Positions 46,444-56,204 are shown, numbered from the stretch's first letter. The stretch: 64,000 bases of DNA from Candidatus Avelusimicrobium luingense (GCA_900315845.1 OOHK01000001.1:62001-126000); one strand, 5' to 3'. A program made the numbers and translations. The notes: generated from the letters alone by a model not told the origin.

Positions 46444-47256
46444 ATGCAATTATTCGTTAGCCAACACAATATCGGACTTTGGGCCGCTAATTATATCAAA
46501 ACGCAAATCAACACTTTTGCGCCGACAGAAAACCGTCCGTTTGTAATAGGACTTCCTACCGGTGGAACCGTCGTGGAAATGTACGCTTTTTTGTGCAAAA
46601 TGTGTAAAAAAGGCGAATTAGATTTTTCCTCGGTCATTACGTTTAATATGGACGAATATGCAGGGTTACCCCCCACCGATCCGCAAAGTTATCATTTTTA
46701 CATGAAACATAATTTATTTGATGGGGTTAATCTCAAACCGGAAAATACGCATATTTTAGACGGCATGGCACCCGATTTGGTTCAAGAGTGCGACAACTAT
46801 GAACGCGCGATAAAACAAGCGGGCGGTATCCGGCTGTTTTTAGGCGGAGTCGGACAGAACGGCCATTTGGCCTTTAATGAACCGGGTTCGGCTTTTACTT
46901 CCCGTACGCGCCCCGTCACATTAGAACCCAGCACCCGCCGCGCCAATTCCCGTTTTTTCGGTAATGACGAAAGCCGCGTTCCTACACAAGCCTTATCGGT
47001 AGGTATTGGGACCGTATTAGACGCGAACGAATTATTATTCTTGGCCAGCGGACGACAAAAAGCACAAGCCGTCGCACGGTTATCATTGGGAGAGATTACC
47101 CCCCAATGGCCTATTACCGCACTTAAAACGCATGCTAATGCCACGCTGCTGGTAGATGAAGAAGCCGCTTCTTGTTTGACCGGACACGCCTTAGAACAAT
47201 TACAACAACAACGCGTCCGCTACCCACAAGCCGACGTGTGGAAAATCGCCTTATAA
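46444..47256 (+). CDS. nagB: glucosamine-6-phosphate deaminase
   Basis: A 270-residue enzyme turning glucosamine-6-phosphate into fructose-6-phosphate and ammonia. GLPTGGTVVEMYAFL, FNMDEYAGLPPTDPQSYH (with the catalytic Asp) and GGVGQNGHLAFNEPGS are the family signatures; length and order are as in E. coli NagB. It starts 3 bases after nagE, with no separate ribosome binding site of note. Confidence 0.96.
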   Translation: MQLFVSQHNIGLWAANYIKTQINTFAPTENRPFVIGLPTGGTVVEMYAFLCKMCKKGELDFSSVITFNMDEYAGLPPTDPQSYHFYMKHNLFDGVNLKPENTHILDGMAPDLVQECDNYERAIKQAGGIRLFLGGVGQNGHLAFNEPGSAFTSRTRPVTLEPSTRRANSRFFGNDESRVPTQALSVGIGTVLDANELLFLASGRQKAQAVARLSLGEITPQWPITALKTHANATLLVDEEAASCLTGHALEQLQQQRVRYPQADVWKIAL

Positions 47257-47265
47257 GGAGAATTT

Positions 47266-48426
47266 ATGACCCGGTTGTTAATTAAAAATGCCCGTATTGT
47301 AATGTTAGACCGCGTGTTGGAAAACGGGGCTCTTTTGGTGGACGGCAATAAGATTGCCGATATTTTTCCCGCCGAACAAGCCGCTACCGTTACGGCTGAC
47401 ACGCAAGTGGATGCCCACGGGGCTTGGGCCATTCCCGGGCTCATAGATACGCATATCCACGGTTTTGGCGGATTCGGGCCGGAACAAGGCACGCCCGAGG
47501 CGTTACTTAATATGTCACTCGCATTAGCCAAACAGGGAGTTTGCGCCTTTTGTCCGACGCTATATGCTACACACCCCACGAAATTAACCCAACTTTTACG
47601 TACGTTAGTTCCGGCTATCGGACAAGAAAAAGGCGCCCGAATTTTAGGCTTTCATTTAGAAGGGCCTTTTATTTCTCCGGCCAAACCCGGGGCCATGAAA
47701 CCGCAAGATATCGTAACCCCTGATGTCCAAATTATGCAAGCGTTGTACGAGGCAGCGCAAGGCCACATTACTGCCATTACACTGGCCCCCGAACTGGAAA
47801 ACATAGCCCCTATCGTACAGTTTTGTTTGCAACATCATATCATCCCCCAAGCCGGACATACCGACGCAACGTATGATGAATTTTGCCGCGGAATAGATAT
47901 GGGCATTAAGCACGTTACCCATGCGTTTAATGCCATGCGTCCGTTTAATCATCGCGAACCGGGAGCCGCCGGCGGAGTACTCATGCGGACGGATGTTTCT
48001 TGTGAATTTATTGGGGACGGAGTCCATGTGCACCCGCAAATTATTTCATTTTTACGTCGCGTCAAAAGCGAAGACAAACTCGTTTTGATTACCGATGCAC
48101 TCACGCCCACGGCTCAACCTAACGGCCCGTTTATCGCTAACGGCGACCGCGTTGTATTTGAAGGCGGCGTATGGCGGCGGAAAAGCGATAAAGTCATTAC
48201 CGGCTCAGCATTAACTTTACCGAAAGGAATTAAAAATTTAGTAACGTGGGGATATTCCATGGGCCAAGCGGTACGGTGCGCTACGGCTAATCCGGCGGCA
48301 CTTTTGCAACTAAAAAACCGCGGACAAATTGCCCGCGGGTTTCAAGCAGATATTTTACTGCTGAATAAAGATTTTGCCCCCGAAAAACTTCTTATCGGCG
48401 GAAACATAAAAAATATTATCGATTAA
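47266..48426 (+). CDS. nagA: N-acetylglucosamine-6-phosphate deacetylase
   Basis: A 386-residue amidohydrolase giving glucosamine-6-phosphate and acetate. IPGLIDTHIHGFGG carries the metal HxH pair, HLEGPFISPAKPGA the conserved Glu, and QAGHTDATYDE, THAFNAMRP and LITDALTPT the rest of the site. AAGGAG before the ATG. The 3' end overlaps the convergent protease gene by 11 bases and no terminator is seen. The operon lacks a linked NagC/NagR-type regulator. Confidence 0.95.
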   Translation: MTRLLIKNARIVMLDRVLENGALLVDGNKIADIFPAEQAATVTADTQVDAHGAWAIPGLIDTHIHGFGGFGPEQGTPEALLNMSLALAKQGVCAFCPTLYATHPTKLTQLLRTLVPAIGQEKGARILGFHLEGPFISPAKPGAMKPQDIVTPDVQIMQALYEAAQGHITAITLAPELENIAPIVQFCLQHHIIPQAGHTDATYDEFCRGIDMGIKHVTHAFNAMRPFNHREPGAAGGVLMRTDVSCEFIGDGVHVHPQIISFLRRVKSEDKLVLITDALTPTAQPNGPFIANGDRVVFEGGVWRRKSDKVITGSALTLPKGIKNLVTWGYSMGQAVRCATANPAALLQLKNRGQIARGFQADILLLNKDFAPEKLLIGGNIKNIID

Positions 48427-50665
48427 AAATTCGTTCTTGTAATAAATCTTCTTCCGTGCCCATAAATTCCGTTTGTTTTGTGGTGAAATTATAACGATAA
48501 ACACGCCCATTGGCTACATCTGCCCGTTCGGAATATAGATAGGAATGGTCGGGGCCGGCCAATTCAACGCGCCGCACCGTAATCTCTACCAATTGAGGAT
48601 TAAAAATGTCCAACCATTCTTGCATTTTACGGTATGAAAATTTATTGGCAAAATTATGTGCAAAGATTTCATTTTGAGATTTATTTAAGAAACGAATATC
48701 CGTAATATACTCGTCCACATTAAGTTCCAACAAAGTGTGTCCGTCAAATGCGAGCGGAAATTTAGCCTGTCCCTCGTTGTGATAAGCCCGAACCAATAAA
48801 TCCATAACCCAGGCAGGGGTGACATAACCGGTATCATGCGATTGGCCAAACGGCGAAGAATCTGCCCCCGTTTGGAAACCGATAATTTTGTTATCCGCAT
48901 CTACCACTACGCCGCCGCAAGACCCCATTAAATTCGGATGATGAGAAGAAAGTGTTGTATAAATTCTAAACGGGGTATGTTGTAATGCCAACCGGTCATT
49001 CATGGCCACATTTTCCCCTTGGGCAAATGCATGAGATTTAAGCGTGCTTTCATAGGCCGGAAATTGGGTGTTTAATTCAAGCGGATGTAATTTTACTTTT
49101 CCTTCCGGATATAACCGCACCAGTACCCCGTCTAACAAATCGGCCGAACTGACCTGGATAATTTCAGCCGGAATGGTTACAAATTGGTGGGTTTCGCTAT
49201 CAAATACATCTGCCAAGAACTGACGGCCTATCATTTCGGAAGATTCTTTCGCGGCCACCGTATGAGCCGCAACAACGCCAAAGATTTCCGTCTGTCCTTT
49301 GTATTGGGTTTGAAAGATAGTACCTGATACGAAATTACTTTTGATATCTCCCGACGGGCGGGCTTGGAAAGTCGCTAAAAATTCCGGTGTAATTTGTTGC
49401 GGTACCGGCGGCAAGAAGTGAAACTCTTTTCCGGTAGCCGAGAGCGGTATTTGGGCAACCGAATTCCACGTAAACGAATAACGTATTTTGCGCGTCGGGC
49501 TGGCATACCACCCGACGGGAACGGAAGAAGACAATTGCATTTTTTGAATCGTAAAATCAAGCATACTCGGCGAAAGTTCTTTCACTTTTTCGCGCAGTTG
49601 CGTATAAGGGAAATAGGGCTGAAGTTCTGTTTTCCACAGCGTTTTCCCGTTTTCATCTTTCAACGTTATGGCAGATACATATTCATTGGCTTGCAAATCG
49701 CCTATTTTCGTTTCGTTCCATATCAGTGGAAAAGTTTCGTTCCCGCCGTTTAGGTAAGCACGAGCCATCATCTGCAAATACCAGGCAGGCACTACGTATC
49801 CTACGTCATCATCAGCATCTTCGGCTCTGTTTGATCCGATATGCATTCCCACTAATTTCTTTTCTTCATTGACTACGCCGCTACCGCATAAACCGGGGCG
49901 ATATACCCGGGGCCACGGCCATGAGGTGCGAAATGAAAAAGGCGTGTGTTCCAGCACTGTTCGGGCCGGCACATCTACCGGTCTATTCATCGGAAGGAAT
50001 CCGTGAGAAGATAATTTATCCCCAAGTCGCGGCACATGAGTTTCCAACTCAAAAGCATCCTTTATTAACGAAGCCGTTTCCGATTCAAATCCGATAAGCG
50101 CAAGATCCAACATAGGGTTGATGGCTACCACCTCGCCTACCATAGCCTGCCATTTCCCTTGGTTATATACAGACATTAAAAGCGGTTTGTTTAAGGATTG
50201 CTGCTTATTCTTAAAAATATGCGCGGCCGTTGCTCCGAATATTTTGCCGTCCACCTTAAAAAACACTCCGGAATATTGGTCCGGATGCAGACTTAAAATC
50301 TGAAAAATTTTGTTTATCTGCGGATAAGATTTTTCCACAACACTCTGCCGTGCTACTACCTGAAAAATCTGATCCTGAATTTGTTGTATTTCCTCTTTGG
50401 ACAAATCAGGTTTTTTCGTAATTTTAAATGAAGAAGAAGATGGATAAGTTTGTAATGCCGATACTGTATTCGCCGCATTATCTATATTTCGAGCACTTTG
50501 CTCTACTTGGGTAACAATTTTGGAACCGGTTGTGCCGATTTCCGTTCCCAGGCGAGCCCCCTCTTTCACTCCCGTTTCAATGACGGCAGGAAGTTGGGCA
50601 TACAATACGCCGCATGTCCAAAATACGCTACCTATCAGTAAGATTATTTTTTTCCAAGTGCTCAT
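48416..50665 (-). CDS. exported protein with two chymotrypsin-fold cysteine protease domains
   Basis: A 749-residue protein. Signal peptide 1-24 (ending LYAQ), helical N-terminal segment, then protease domain 1 with H149 (GATAAHIF), D187 (NPMLDLALIGF) and C260 in PGLCGSGV, followed by LVGMHIGS and an accessory domain. Protease domain 2 has H468 (GVVAAHTV), D512 (LLDGVLV) and C583 in MGSCGGVV, again with an accessory domain (LNVDEYITDI). The Cys stands where chymotrypsin has Ser195 (G-x-S-G-G), as in viral 3C proteases. Start ATG 50665 gives a clean signal peptide and lies six bases after the -10 box. Both triads look complete. The substrate is unknown. Confidence 0.8.
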   Translation of the reverse strand: MSTWKKIILLIGSVFWTCGVLYAQLPAVIETGVKEGARLGTEIGTTGSKIVTQVEQSARNIDNAANTVSALQTYPSSSSFKITKKPDLSKEEIQQIQDQIFQVVARQSVVEKSYPQINKIFQILSLHPDQYSGVFFKVDGKIFGATAAHIFKNKQQSLNKPLLMSVYNQGKWQAMVGEVVAINPMLDLALIGFESETASLIKDAFELETHVPRLGDKLSSHGFLPMNRPVDVPARTVLEHTPFSFRTSWPWPRVYRPGLCGSGVVNEEKKLVGMHIGSNRAEDADDDVGYVVPAWYLQMMARAYLNGGNETFPLIWNETKIGDLQANEYVSAITLKDENGKTLWKTELQPYFPYTQLREKVKELSPSMLDFTIQKMQLSSSVPVGWYASPTRKIRYSFTWNSVAQIPLSATGKEFHFLPPVPQQITPEFLATFQARPSGDIKSNFVSGTIFQTQYKGQTEIFGVVAAHTVAAKESSEMIGRQFLADVFDSETHQFVTIPAEIIQVSSADLLDGVLVRLYPEGKVKLHPLELNTQFPAYESTLKSHAFAQGENVAMNDRLALQHTPFRIYTTLSSHHPNLMGSCGGVVVDADNKIIGFQTGADSSPFGQSHDTGYVTPAWVMDLLVRAYHNEGQAKFPLAFDGHTLLELNVDEYITDIRFLNKSQNEIFAHNFANKFSYRKMQEWLDIFNPQLVEITVRRVELAGPDHSYLYSERADVANGRVYRYNFTTKQTEFMGTEEDLLQERIFNR

Positions 50666-50671
50666 ACCGTA

Positions 50672-50727
50672 AGTATAGATAAAAATCGACGGAATTTCAA
50701 AGGCCAAAGGACCTATATACCAAGGTC
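50672..50727 (-). promoter_or_regulatory. protease-type promoter element of the double protease gene
   Basis: On the minus strand: inverted repeat GGACCT - 8 bases - AGGTCC (50708-50727), whose inner arm begins GGTCCTTTGGCCT (50700-50712). TATACT follows (50672-50677), 35 bases after the element start, then six bases and the ATG. Confidence 0.6.
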
Positions 50728-50760
50728 CAGAAAACCCAGAAATAAATGGGACTATTTTGA

Positions 50761-52089
50761 TTATTTAGCAGATTGCAGCCAATTCAATAAACCTTCTTTA
50801 ACTTTGGTATATTTAGATTGGCTGATTATTTTTTGTTCTTGTAAGTCATACACATAAGTCACTAAATTTTTATGAATTAGTGTATGTTTATGATCTTCTA
50901 ATATTTCTTCATGATGAACTGCTTTCCAATTTACCCGGCGCACAGTAAATTCAATATAACGCACCGAAGAAGTTGTTAACTCTTTTTCTATGTCTTGATA
51001 GGTTGTTTTATCAACAGAACGATACGTCGTAATTCTCTTTTTTTCGGCATCTCTTAATACTATATCCGAAATATATTCATCGGGACGCATGGACAAAATT
51101 GTTTGTCCGCCCAATTTAAACGGATAAAAGGCCTCTCCGCCGTTATGATACGCCTCTACTAACACCTGTAAAAATTTAGCATGTATGGCTAAACCGATAT
51201 CATCCGTTACAAAACTGGCCTGACTTCCCACATGAATACCCACCAATTCGTTTTGCTCATTGATCACGGCCCCACCGCAAAACCCAGGGCGACCATGTTG
51301 GCTCCCCGTTACTTTAGAAGCAAACATCATCTCACTATTCTCACACAACGGACGCCCCGGCATATAAACCACTTTTCCGCGCACAAACCCTTGTCGGCGG
51401 ACTTTATCTCCGTCAGAAACTTCTTGCATGCTTAGCGGTAACGGCTTAAACAAATCTTCATCTTCCGCCCGGAATTTAACAAGGGCTACATCCAACATTC
51501 CCGGAGCGCCGACTTGTACAATTTCAGCCGGAATCGTGATCATTTTTCCTTCGGCATATACACGAGCATTAAATGTTTTATGCACAAAACGAATTTCTAA
51601 TTTATTACGGTTAATCACATGAGCGGCAATTACCCCATACACTTCTTCTTTACCTTGATAAGTAGTTTTAAATACCGTTCCCGAATAACCAAATAAATCA
51701 TCCGATAAAGCCAAAAAGGTACTATGCAAGATCACCCCTTTTCTTCCGCGAAACACTTCTCCGGCATTCAAGCGCGCTTCTCTATCTGCCAGAATCAAAG
51801 AACGTTGCAAATCAACACGGTATGACGCAGGCAAAGCCGCTGTTGCATCCGGAAGAACGATTCCCGGAGCAACCACAGAACTTCCCTCCGTCAAAGCAGA
51901 AGTTACAGGCCCCACATTGCGCTGCATACTTTGAACTGCTTTTAAGGTGGCTTCCCCCCCTATTTGTGCACTGCGAAGGACGCCCTCCCCCACTTTTTCC
52001 AGGGGATTTTGCGCAAAAGTAACCGTTGCTCCGATTACGAGCAATCCTATTTCTCCTGCTACTATGTTAAAACAACGGCTTAATTTCAT
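50761..52089 (-). CDS. exported chymotrypsin-fold cysteine protease
   Basis: A 442-residue protein. Signal peptide 1-26 (ending TFAQ), N-terminal helical part (about 27-105), then the protease domain with H157 (YGVIAAHVI), D200 (GMLDVALVKF) and C271 in RPGFCGGAV, followed by LVGIHVGS. The accessory domain (about 320-442) has MRPDEYISDIVL and IEFTVRRV. The gene starts 25 bases after the stop of the 407-residue protease and has no promoter element of its own, so the two form an operon. Paralogue of the other three proteases. Confidence 0.8.
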   Translation of the reverse strand: MKLSRCFNIVAGEIGLLVIGATVTFAQNPLEKVGEGVLRSAQIGGEATLKAVQSMQRNVGPVTSALTEGSSVVAPGIVLPDATAALPASYRVDLQRSLILADREARLNAGEVFRGRKGVILHSTFLALSDDLFGYSGTVFKTTYQGKEEVYGVIAAHVINRNKLEIRFVHKTFNARVYAEGKMITIPAEIVQVGAPGMLDVALVKFRAEDEDLFKPLPLSMQEVSDGDKVRRQGFVRGKVVYMPGRPLCENSEMMFASKVTGSQHGRPGFCGGAVINEQNELVGIHVGSQASFVTDDIGLAIHAKFLQVLVEAYHNGGEAFYPFKLGGQTILSMRPDEYISDIVLRDAEKKRITTYRSVDKTTYQDIEKELTTSSVRYIEFTVRRVNWKAVHHEEILEDHKHTLIHKNLVTYVYDLQEQKIISQSKYTKVKEGLLNWLQSAK

Positions 52090-52114
52090 AAATTTTTATT
52101 TGTTTTTCAGGACA

Positions 52115-53338
52115 TTAATTTTCCGGAATTTCATAAGAGACTTTACGCACGGCAGGCGCGTTCACAATAAATGACGAGTGTGGATCTGCAAAATACTGAC
52201 GCCCCAAGATAAATTCAATATGATGTAACAAAGGTCTTTGTAATAAATTGCGGAAAAACCGTTGGGAAGGCAACCCCAATGCCGGATTAAGCACGTCCAA
52301 TTCTTGGCCATATTCATCAAACAACACAATTTTACGAATATATTCATCCACTTGCATCTCAAACAAAAAGGTTCCGTCACTCGTCACTGCAAACGGTGCT
52401 TCCCCGTTGCGGTAAGCGTCCACCATTTGTTTCAGTTGCCAGGCAGGGGCCACATAACCGATATCGGCAGATTCGTCATCCCCTTTGCGGGAACTGCCCA
52501 CATGTACCCCAACAATCACCTCTTTGGCACGACCGTTTTGCGCGCGCAGTTTAGTTACCCGACTTCCACACAACCCCTTACGGGAATCACGTTCCCACGG
52601 CATAGTCGTGCGAAAGGAATAAGGCGAAACTTCTATGACTTTGCGAGTTAATACCACACTTTCTCTGTCATGAATAAACCCTTGCGACGATACATGTTCC
52701 CCTTCTTGCGGCAATTGTGTATCCAATTCCAAAGCATCTAACAAATCAGTATCTTTCGGTTTGAATTTAATTAACGCCAAATCAAAAGCAGGAGAAATAA
52801 ATACCGCCTCCGCCACGATAGAGCGAGATTCGCCTTTATAACTAATATCCGCTATAAACACACGCCCCAACTGATCGGGATTACGATCTAACCCGCCCAA
52901 TGTATGTGCGGCAATAACCCCATAAACTTCATCTCCATCGCGAAAAACCGTCCCCGAAAAAGTGAATTCCCCGGCATTGGAAGACAAATCACGCGCCTGA
53001 AACACCCCCGGGTATTTTGGAATAAACCGCTCTGTTTGCTCTAAAATCCGCAAGCGGTTTTCCAATTCCGTTTGACCGGATACGGGCATTGCATCAGCCG
53101 ATACCGACGGGATAATACGCTCCGGTAGTTGAACAGGAGAAGTCGCTTCCGGAAAAACTAATTCCAGTTGCGTTCCCGGCGCAATCACCTGATTAACCAC
53201 TTTTTCCACAGAACTTCCGATTTTTTCAGGAACCTGTATGGCTTGTTTTACGACGGTTATCTCACCTTGTGCCATACCCGGCAAAGATGTACCTAATAAG
53301 AAAAGAAAACTTAATAAAATAAAAAATTTTAATCGCAT
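52115..53338 (-). CDS. exported chymotrypsin-fold cysteine protease
   Basis: A 407-residue protein. Signal peptide 1-23 (ending GMAQ), a propeptide-like N-terminal part (about 24-120), then the protease domain with H145 (YGVIAAHTL), D186 (PAFDLALIKF) and C257 in KGLCGSRV, and VIVGVHVGS. The accessory domain has MQVDEYIRKIVL and IEFILGR. First gene of a two-gene operon. It has a longer leader than its paralogues, with AAGGAA 12 bases before the ATG. Divergent to adhE. Confidence 0.8.
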   Translation of the reverse strand: MRLKFFILLSFLFLLGTSLPGMAQGEITVVKQAIQVPEKIGSSVEKVVNQVIAPGTQLELVFPEATSPVQLPERIIPSVSADAMPVSGQTELENRLRILEQTERFIPKYPGVFQARDLSSNAGEFTFSGTVFRDGDEVYGVIAAHTLGGLDRNPDQLGRVFIADISYKGESRSIVAEAVFISPAFDLALIKFKPKDTDLLDALELDTQLPQEGEHVSSQGFIHDRESVVLTRKVIEVSPYSFRTTMPWERDSRKGLCGSRVTKLRAQNGRAKEVIVGVHVGSSRKGDDESADIGYVAPAWQLKQMVDAYRNGEAPFAVTSDGTFLFEMQVDEYIRKIVLFDEYGQELDVLNPALGLPSQRFFRNLLQRPLLHHIEFILGRQYFADPHSSFIVNAPAVRKVSYEIPEN

Positions 53339-53391
53339 ATATTTTCTATTCCTTCATGACTTGATCTATTTACACCCTTTTTATCTATTTT

Positions 53392-53470
53392 ATTGTATCG
53401 TAAAAAATAAGATTAGAAAAGAGCCAAAAGACCCAAATTTTATCGTCTAAAAGGCCTAGGCCCTTTGGAC
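53392..53470 (-). promoter_or_regulatory. protease-type promoter element of the two-protease operon
   Basis: On the minus strand GGTCTTTTGGCTC (53421-53433) and TACAAT (53392-53397), 36 bases apart. A 26-base imperfect palindrome centred on GGCCTAGGCC (53453-53462; full 53445-53470) lies upstream, between this promoter and that of adhE. Confidence 0.55.
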
Positions 53471-53489
53471 ACCGGGCGTACGCCGGGCT

Positions 53490-53519
53490 TTGACAGTACG
53501 GAAAATCAAAAGTTAAAAT
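53490..53519 (+). promoter_or_regulatory. promoter of adhE
   Basis: TTGACA (53490-53495), 18 bases, TAAAAT (53514-53519); AGGAG and ATG 53550 follow. The palindrome at 53445-53470 and a GGCGTACGCC palindrome lie just upstream of the -35 box. Confidence 0.75.
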
Positions 53520-53549
53520 AGATACATAGTCCGTATACAGGAGTTTATT

Positions 53550-56195
53550 ATGGCGCAAAAGAAAAAAACTATTTTACCTGCCGTTTCCGATGAAGCGTTG
53601 ACTACGCTTAATCAAACTGTTGAGAAAGTGAAAAAAGCCCAACGCAAATATGCTACGTTCACACAAGAGCAAGTGGATAAAATTTTTCGTGCCGCCGCCA
53701 TCGCCGCCGCGCAACACCGCATTCCGCTGGCCAAACTGGCCGTAGAAGAAACCGGCATGGGCGTTATGGAAGATAAAGTAATTAAAAATCAATTTGCTTC
53801 CGAGTATATTTATAACCAATATAAAGACACCAAAACATGCGGTATCTTGTCAGATGATGACGCTTTTGGATATCGTCAAGTAGCCGAACCTATCGGCGTG
53901 ATTGCCGGGGTTATTCCGACGACTAACCCCACTTCAACCGCCGTATTTAAAAGTCTTCTTGCCTTAAAAACGCGCAACGGTATTATATTCTCCCCCCATC
54001 CGCGGGCGGCCAAGTGTACGATTGAAGCCGCGCGGCTAGTATTGGAAGCCGCCGTTGAAGCGGGGGCGCCGAAAGATATTATCGGTTGGATAGAGAAACC
54101 TTCCACCACGCTTTCCAACGCCCTGATGCACCATCCGGACATTAACTTAATTCTTGCTACCGGCGGGCCGGGCATGGTACGTGCGGCCTATTCGTCAGGC
54201 AAGCCGGCTATCGGTGTAGGCGCGGGAAACACACCGGCGGTTATTGACGCAACGGCTGATATTAAAATGGCCGTCAGTTCAATTATCATGAGTAAAACCT
54301 TTGATAACGGCATGATTTGCGCCAGCGAACAAGCCGTCGTCGTAGAAAGCAGTGTATATCAACAAGTGAAAAATGAATTTACGTTGCGCGGATGCCACTT
54401 TGTAACGGGCAAAGACCGGGAGAAATTGGCCCGCACGCTTGTGATAGATAATCAATTAAACTCCGCTATTGTCGGTCAAAGTGCCGTGCAAATTGCACAA
54501 ATGGCAGGCATCAATGTTCCGCCGCACACTAAAATTTTAATTGCCGAAACAAAAGAAGTGAACGATAAAGAAGTGTTTGCGCGCGAAAAATTATCTCCGG
54601 TGCTTGCATTTTATCGGGCCAACGATTTTGCACATGCGGTAAAATTAGCACGTGATTTAATTTTATACGGCGGCGCCGGTCACACGTCGGTACTTTACAC
54701 CGCCGAAACGAATGAAGAACATATTGAAATATTTTCGGATATGCCCACAGCCCGAACGCTTATCAATATTCCTTCTTCCCAAGGTGCGATTGGAGATGTA
54801 TATAACTTCAAACTCGCCCCTTCTTTGACGTTGGGTTGCGGCTCGTGGGGCGGCAACTCCGTCAGTGAAAACATTGGAGTCAAACATCTTATGAACGTCA
54901 AATCTGTAGCCGAACGTCGCGAAAACATGTACTGGTATAAGGTACCGTCTAAAATTTATTTTAAGCGCGGAGCGTTATCTCAAGCGCTGGCCGAACTGAA
55001 CGACAAAAAACGTGCGTATATCATCACCGATAAAACGATGGAGCAACTGGGACATGTACGAACGGTAGCGGATGTACTTGAAAACTTAAATATTAAGTTC
55101 CGTGTGTTTTCCGATGTATTACCCGACCCGGATATTTCCAACGTAACCAAAGCACTTGAAATTGCCAAAAGTTGGCAGCCCGATTTGATTATTGCATTGG
55201 GCGGCGGTTCGGCGATGGACGAAGCCAAAATGGTATGGCTGATGTACGAAAACCCGGATACAAGTTTTGAAGATATCGCCATGCGCTTTATGGATATCAG
55301 AAAGCGTATTTACGCCGCTCCGCCGCTTGGCAAGAAAGCCGTCATGGTGGCTATTCCCACCACGTCCGGCACCGGCTCGGAAGTAACACCTTTCACCGTG
55401 ATTACCGACGAAAAATCAGGCACCAAATATGCCATTACCGATTATGCCTTAACACCCGATATGGCTATTATTGATCCGGAATTTGTACTGGGCATGCCCA
55501 AAAGTTTGACGGCTTATTCGGGATTAGATGTGCTCACCCACGCCATTGAAGCGTACACATCTATTTTCTCTACCAACTTTACCGAAGGACAAGCGTTGGA
55601 AGCCATGCGTCTTGTGTTTAAGTATTTGGAACGTTCTTACAACTTAGGCGCCAAAGACATTAACGCACGCGAAAAAATGCACTACGCGGGCACCGTAGCC
55701 GGCATGGCATTTGCTAATGCGTTTTTAGGTTTGTGTCACTCCATGGCGCACAAATTAGGGGCAATGTATCACGTACCGCACGGGCTGGCTAATGCTATGC
55801 TGTTATCGTATGTGATTGAATTTAACGCCACGGATAAACCTACCAAACAAGGTCTTTATCCGCAATACCGTTATCCGTTTGTAAAAGGACGCTATGCCAA
55901 AATCATAGATTATTTAGTGCCGGAACATAAACTCGGTACTAATACGGATGCCAAAATTCAAAAGTTAATTGATATGGTGGAAGACCTGAAACATAAGTTG
56001 GATATTCCACGCTCGCTCAAAGAATATGGCATTTCGGAAAAAGACTTCTTGGCTAATGTAGATAAACTGTCCGAGATGGCGTTTGACGACCAGTGCACCG
56101 GGGCGAACCCGCGTTATCCGCTGATAAGTGAAATTAAAGAATTATTCTTAAAAGCCTATTACGGAAAACCAATTAAACATAAAAAAGGGAAATAA
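53550..56195 (+). CDS. adhE: bifunctional acetaldehyde-CoA / alcohol dehydrogenase
   Basis: An 881-residue fermentation enzyme reducing acetyl-CoA to ethanol in two NADH steps. Residues 1-440 are the CoA-acylating aldehyde dehydrogenase with C257 (NGMICASEQ) and the GVGAGNTPA loop. Residues about 455-881 are the Fe-dependent alcohol dehydrogenase: GGGSAMDEAK, TTSGTGSEVTPF and the metal ligands in LTHAIEAY and GLCHSMAHKLG. Members form spirosome filaments. Strong own promoter; bidirectional terminator at the end. It points to ethanol as a fermentation product. Confidence 0.96.
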   Translation: MAQKKKTILPAVSDEALTTLNQTVEKVKKAQRKYATFTQEQVDKIFRAAAIAAAQHRIPLAKLAVEETGMGVMEDKVIKNQFASEYIYNQYKDTKTCGILSDDDAFGYRQVAEPIGVIAGVIPTTNPTSTAVFKSLLALKTRNGIIFSPHPRAAKCTIEAARLVLEAAVEAGAPKDIIGWIEKPSTTLSNALMHHPDINLILATGGPGMVRAAYSSGKPAIGVGAGNTPAVIDATADIKMAVSSIIMSKTFDNGMICASEQAVVVESSVYQQVKNEFTLRGCHFVTGKDREKLARTLVIDNQLNSAIVGQSAVQIAQMAGINVPPHTKILIAETKEVNDKEVFAREKLSPVLAFYRANDFAHAVKLARDLILYGGAGHTSVLYTAETNEEHIEIFSDMPTARTLINIPSSQGAIGDVYNFKLAPSLTLGCGSWGGNSVSENIGVKHLMNVKSVAERRENMYWYKVPSKIYFKRGALSQALAELNDKKRAYIITDKTMEQLGHVRTVADVLENLNIKFRVFSDVLPDPDISNVTKALEIAKSWQPDLIIALGGGSAMDEAKMVWLMYENPDTSFEDIAMRFMDIRKRIYAAPPLGKKAVMVAIPTTSGTGSEVTPFTVITDEKSGTKYAITDYALTPDMAIIDPEFVLGMPKSLTAYSGLDVLTHAIEAYTSIFSTNFTEGQALEAMRLVFKYLERSYNLGAKDINAREKMHYAGTVAGMAFANAFLGLCHSMAHKLGAMYHVPHGLANAMLLSYVIEFNATDKPTKQGLYPQYRYPFVKGRYAKIIDYLVPEHKLGTNTDAKIQKLIDMVEDLKHKLDIPRSLKEYGISEKDFLANVDKLSEMAFDDQCTGANPRYPLISEIKELFLKAYYGKPIKHKKGK

Positions 56196-56204
56196 GACAA
56201 AACA

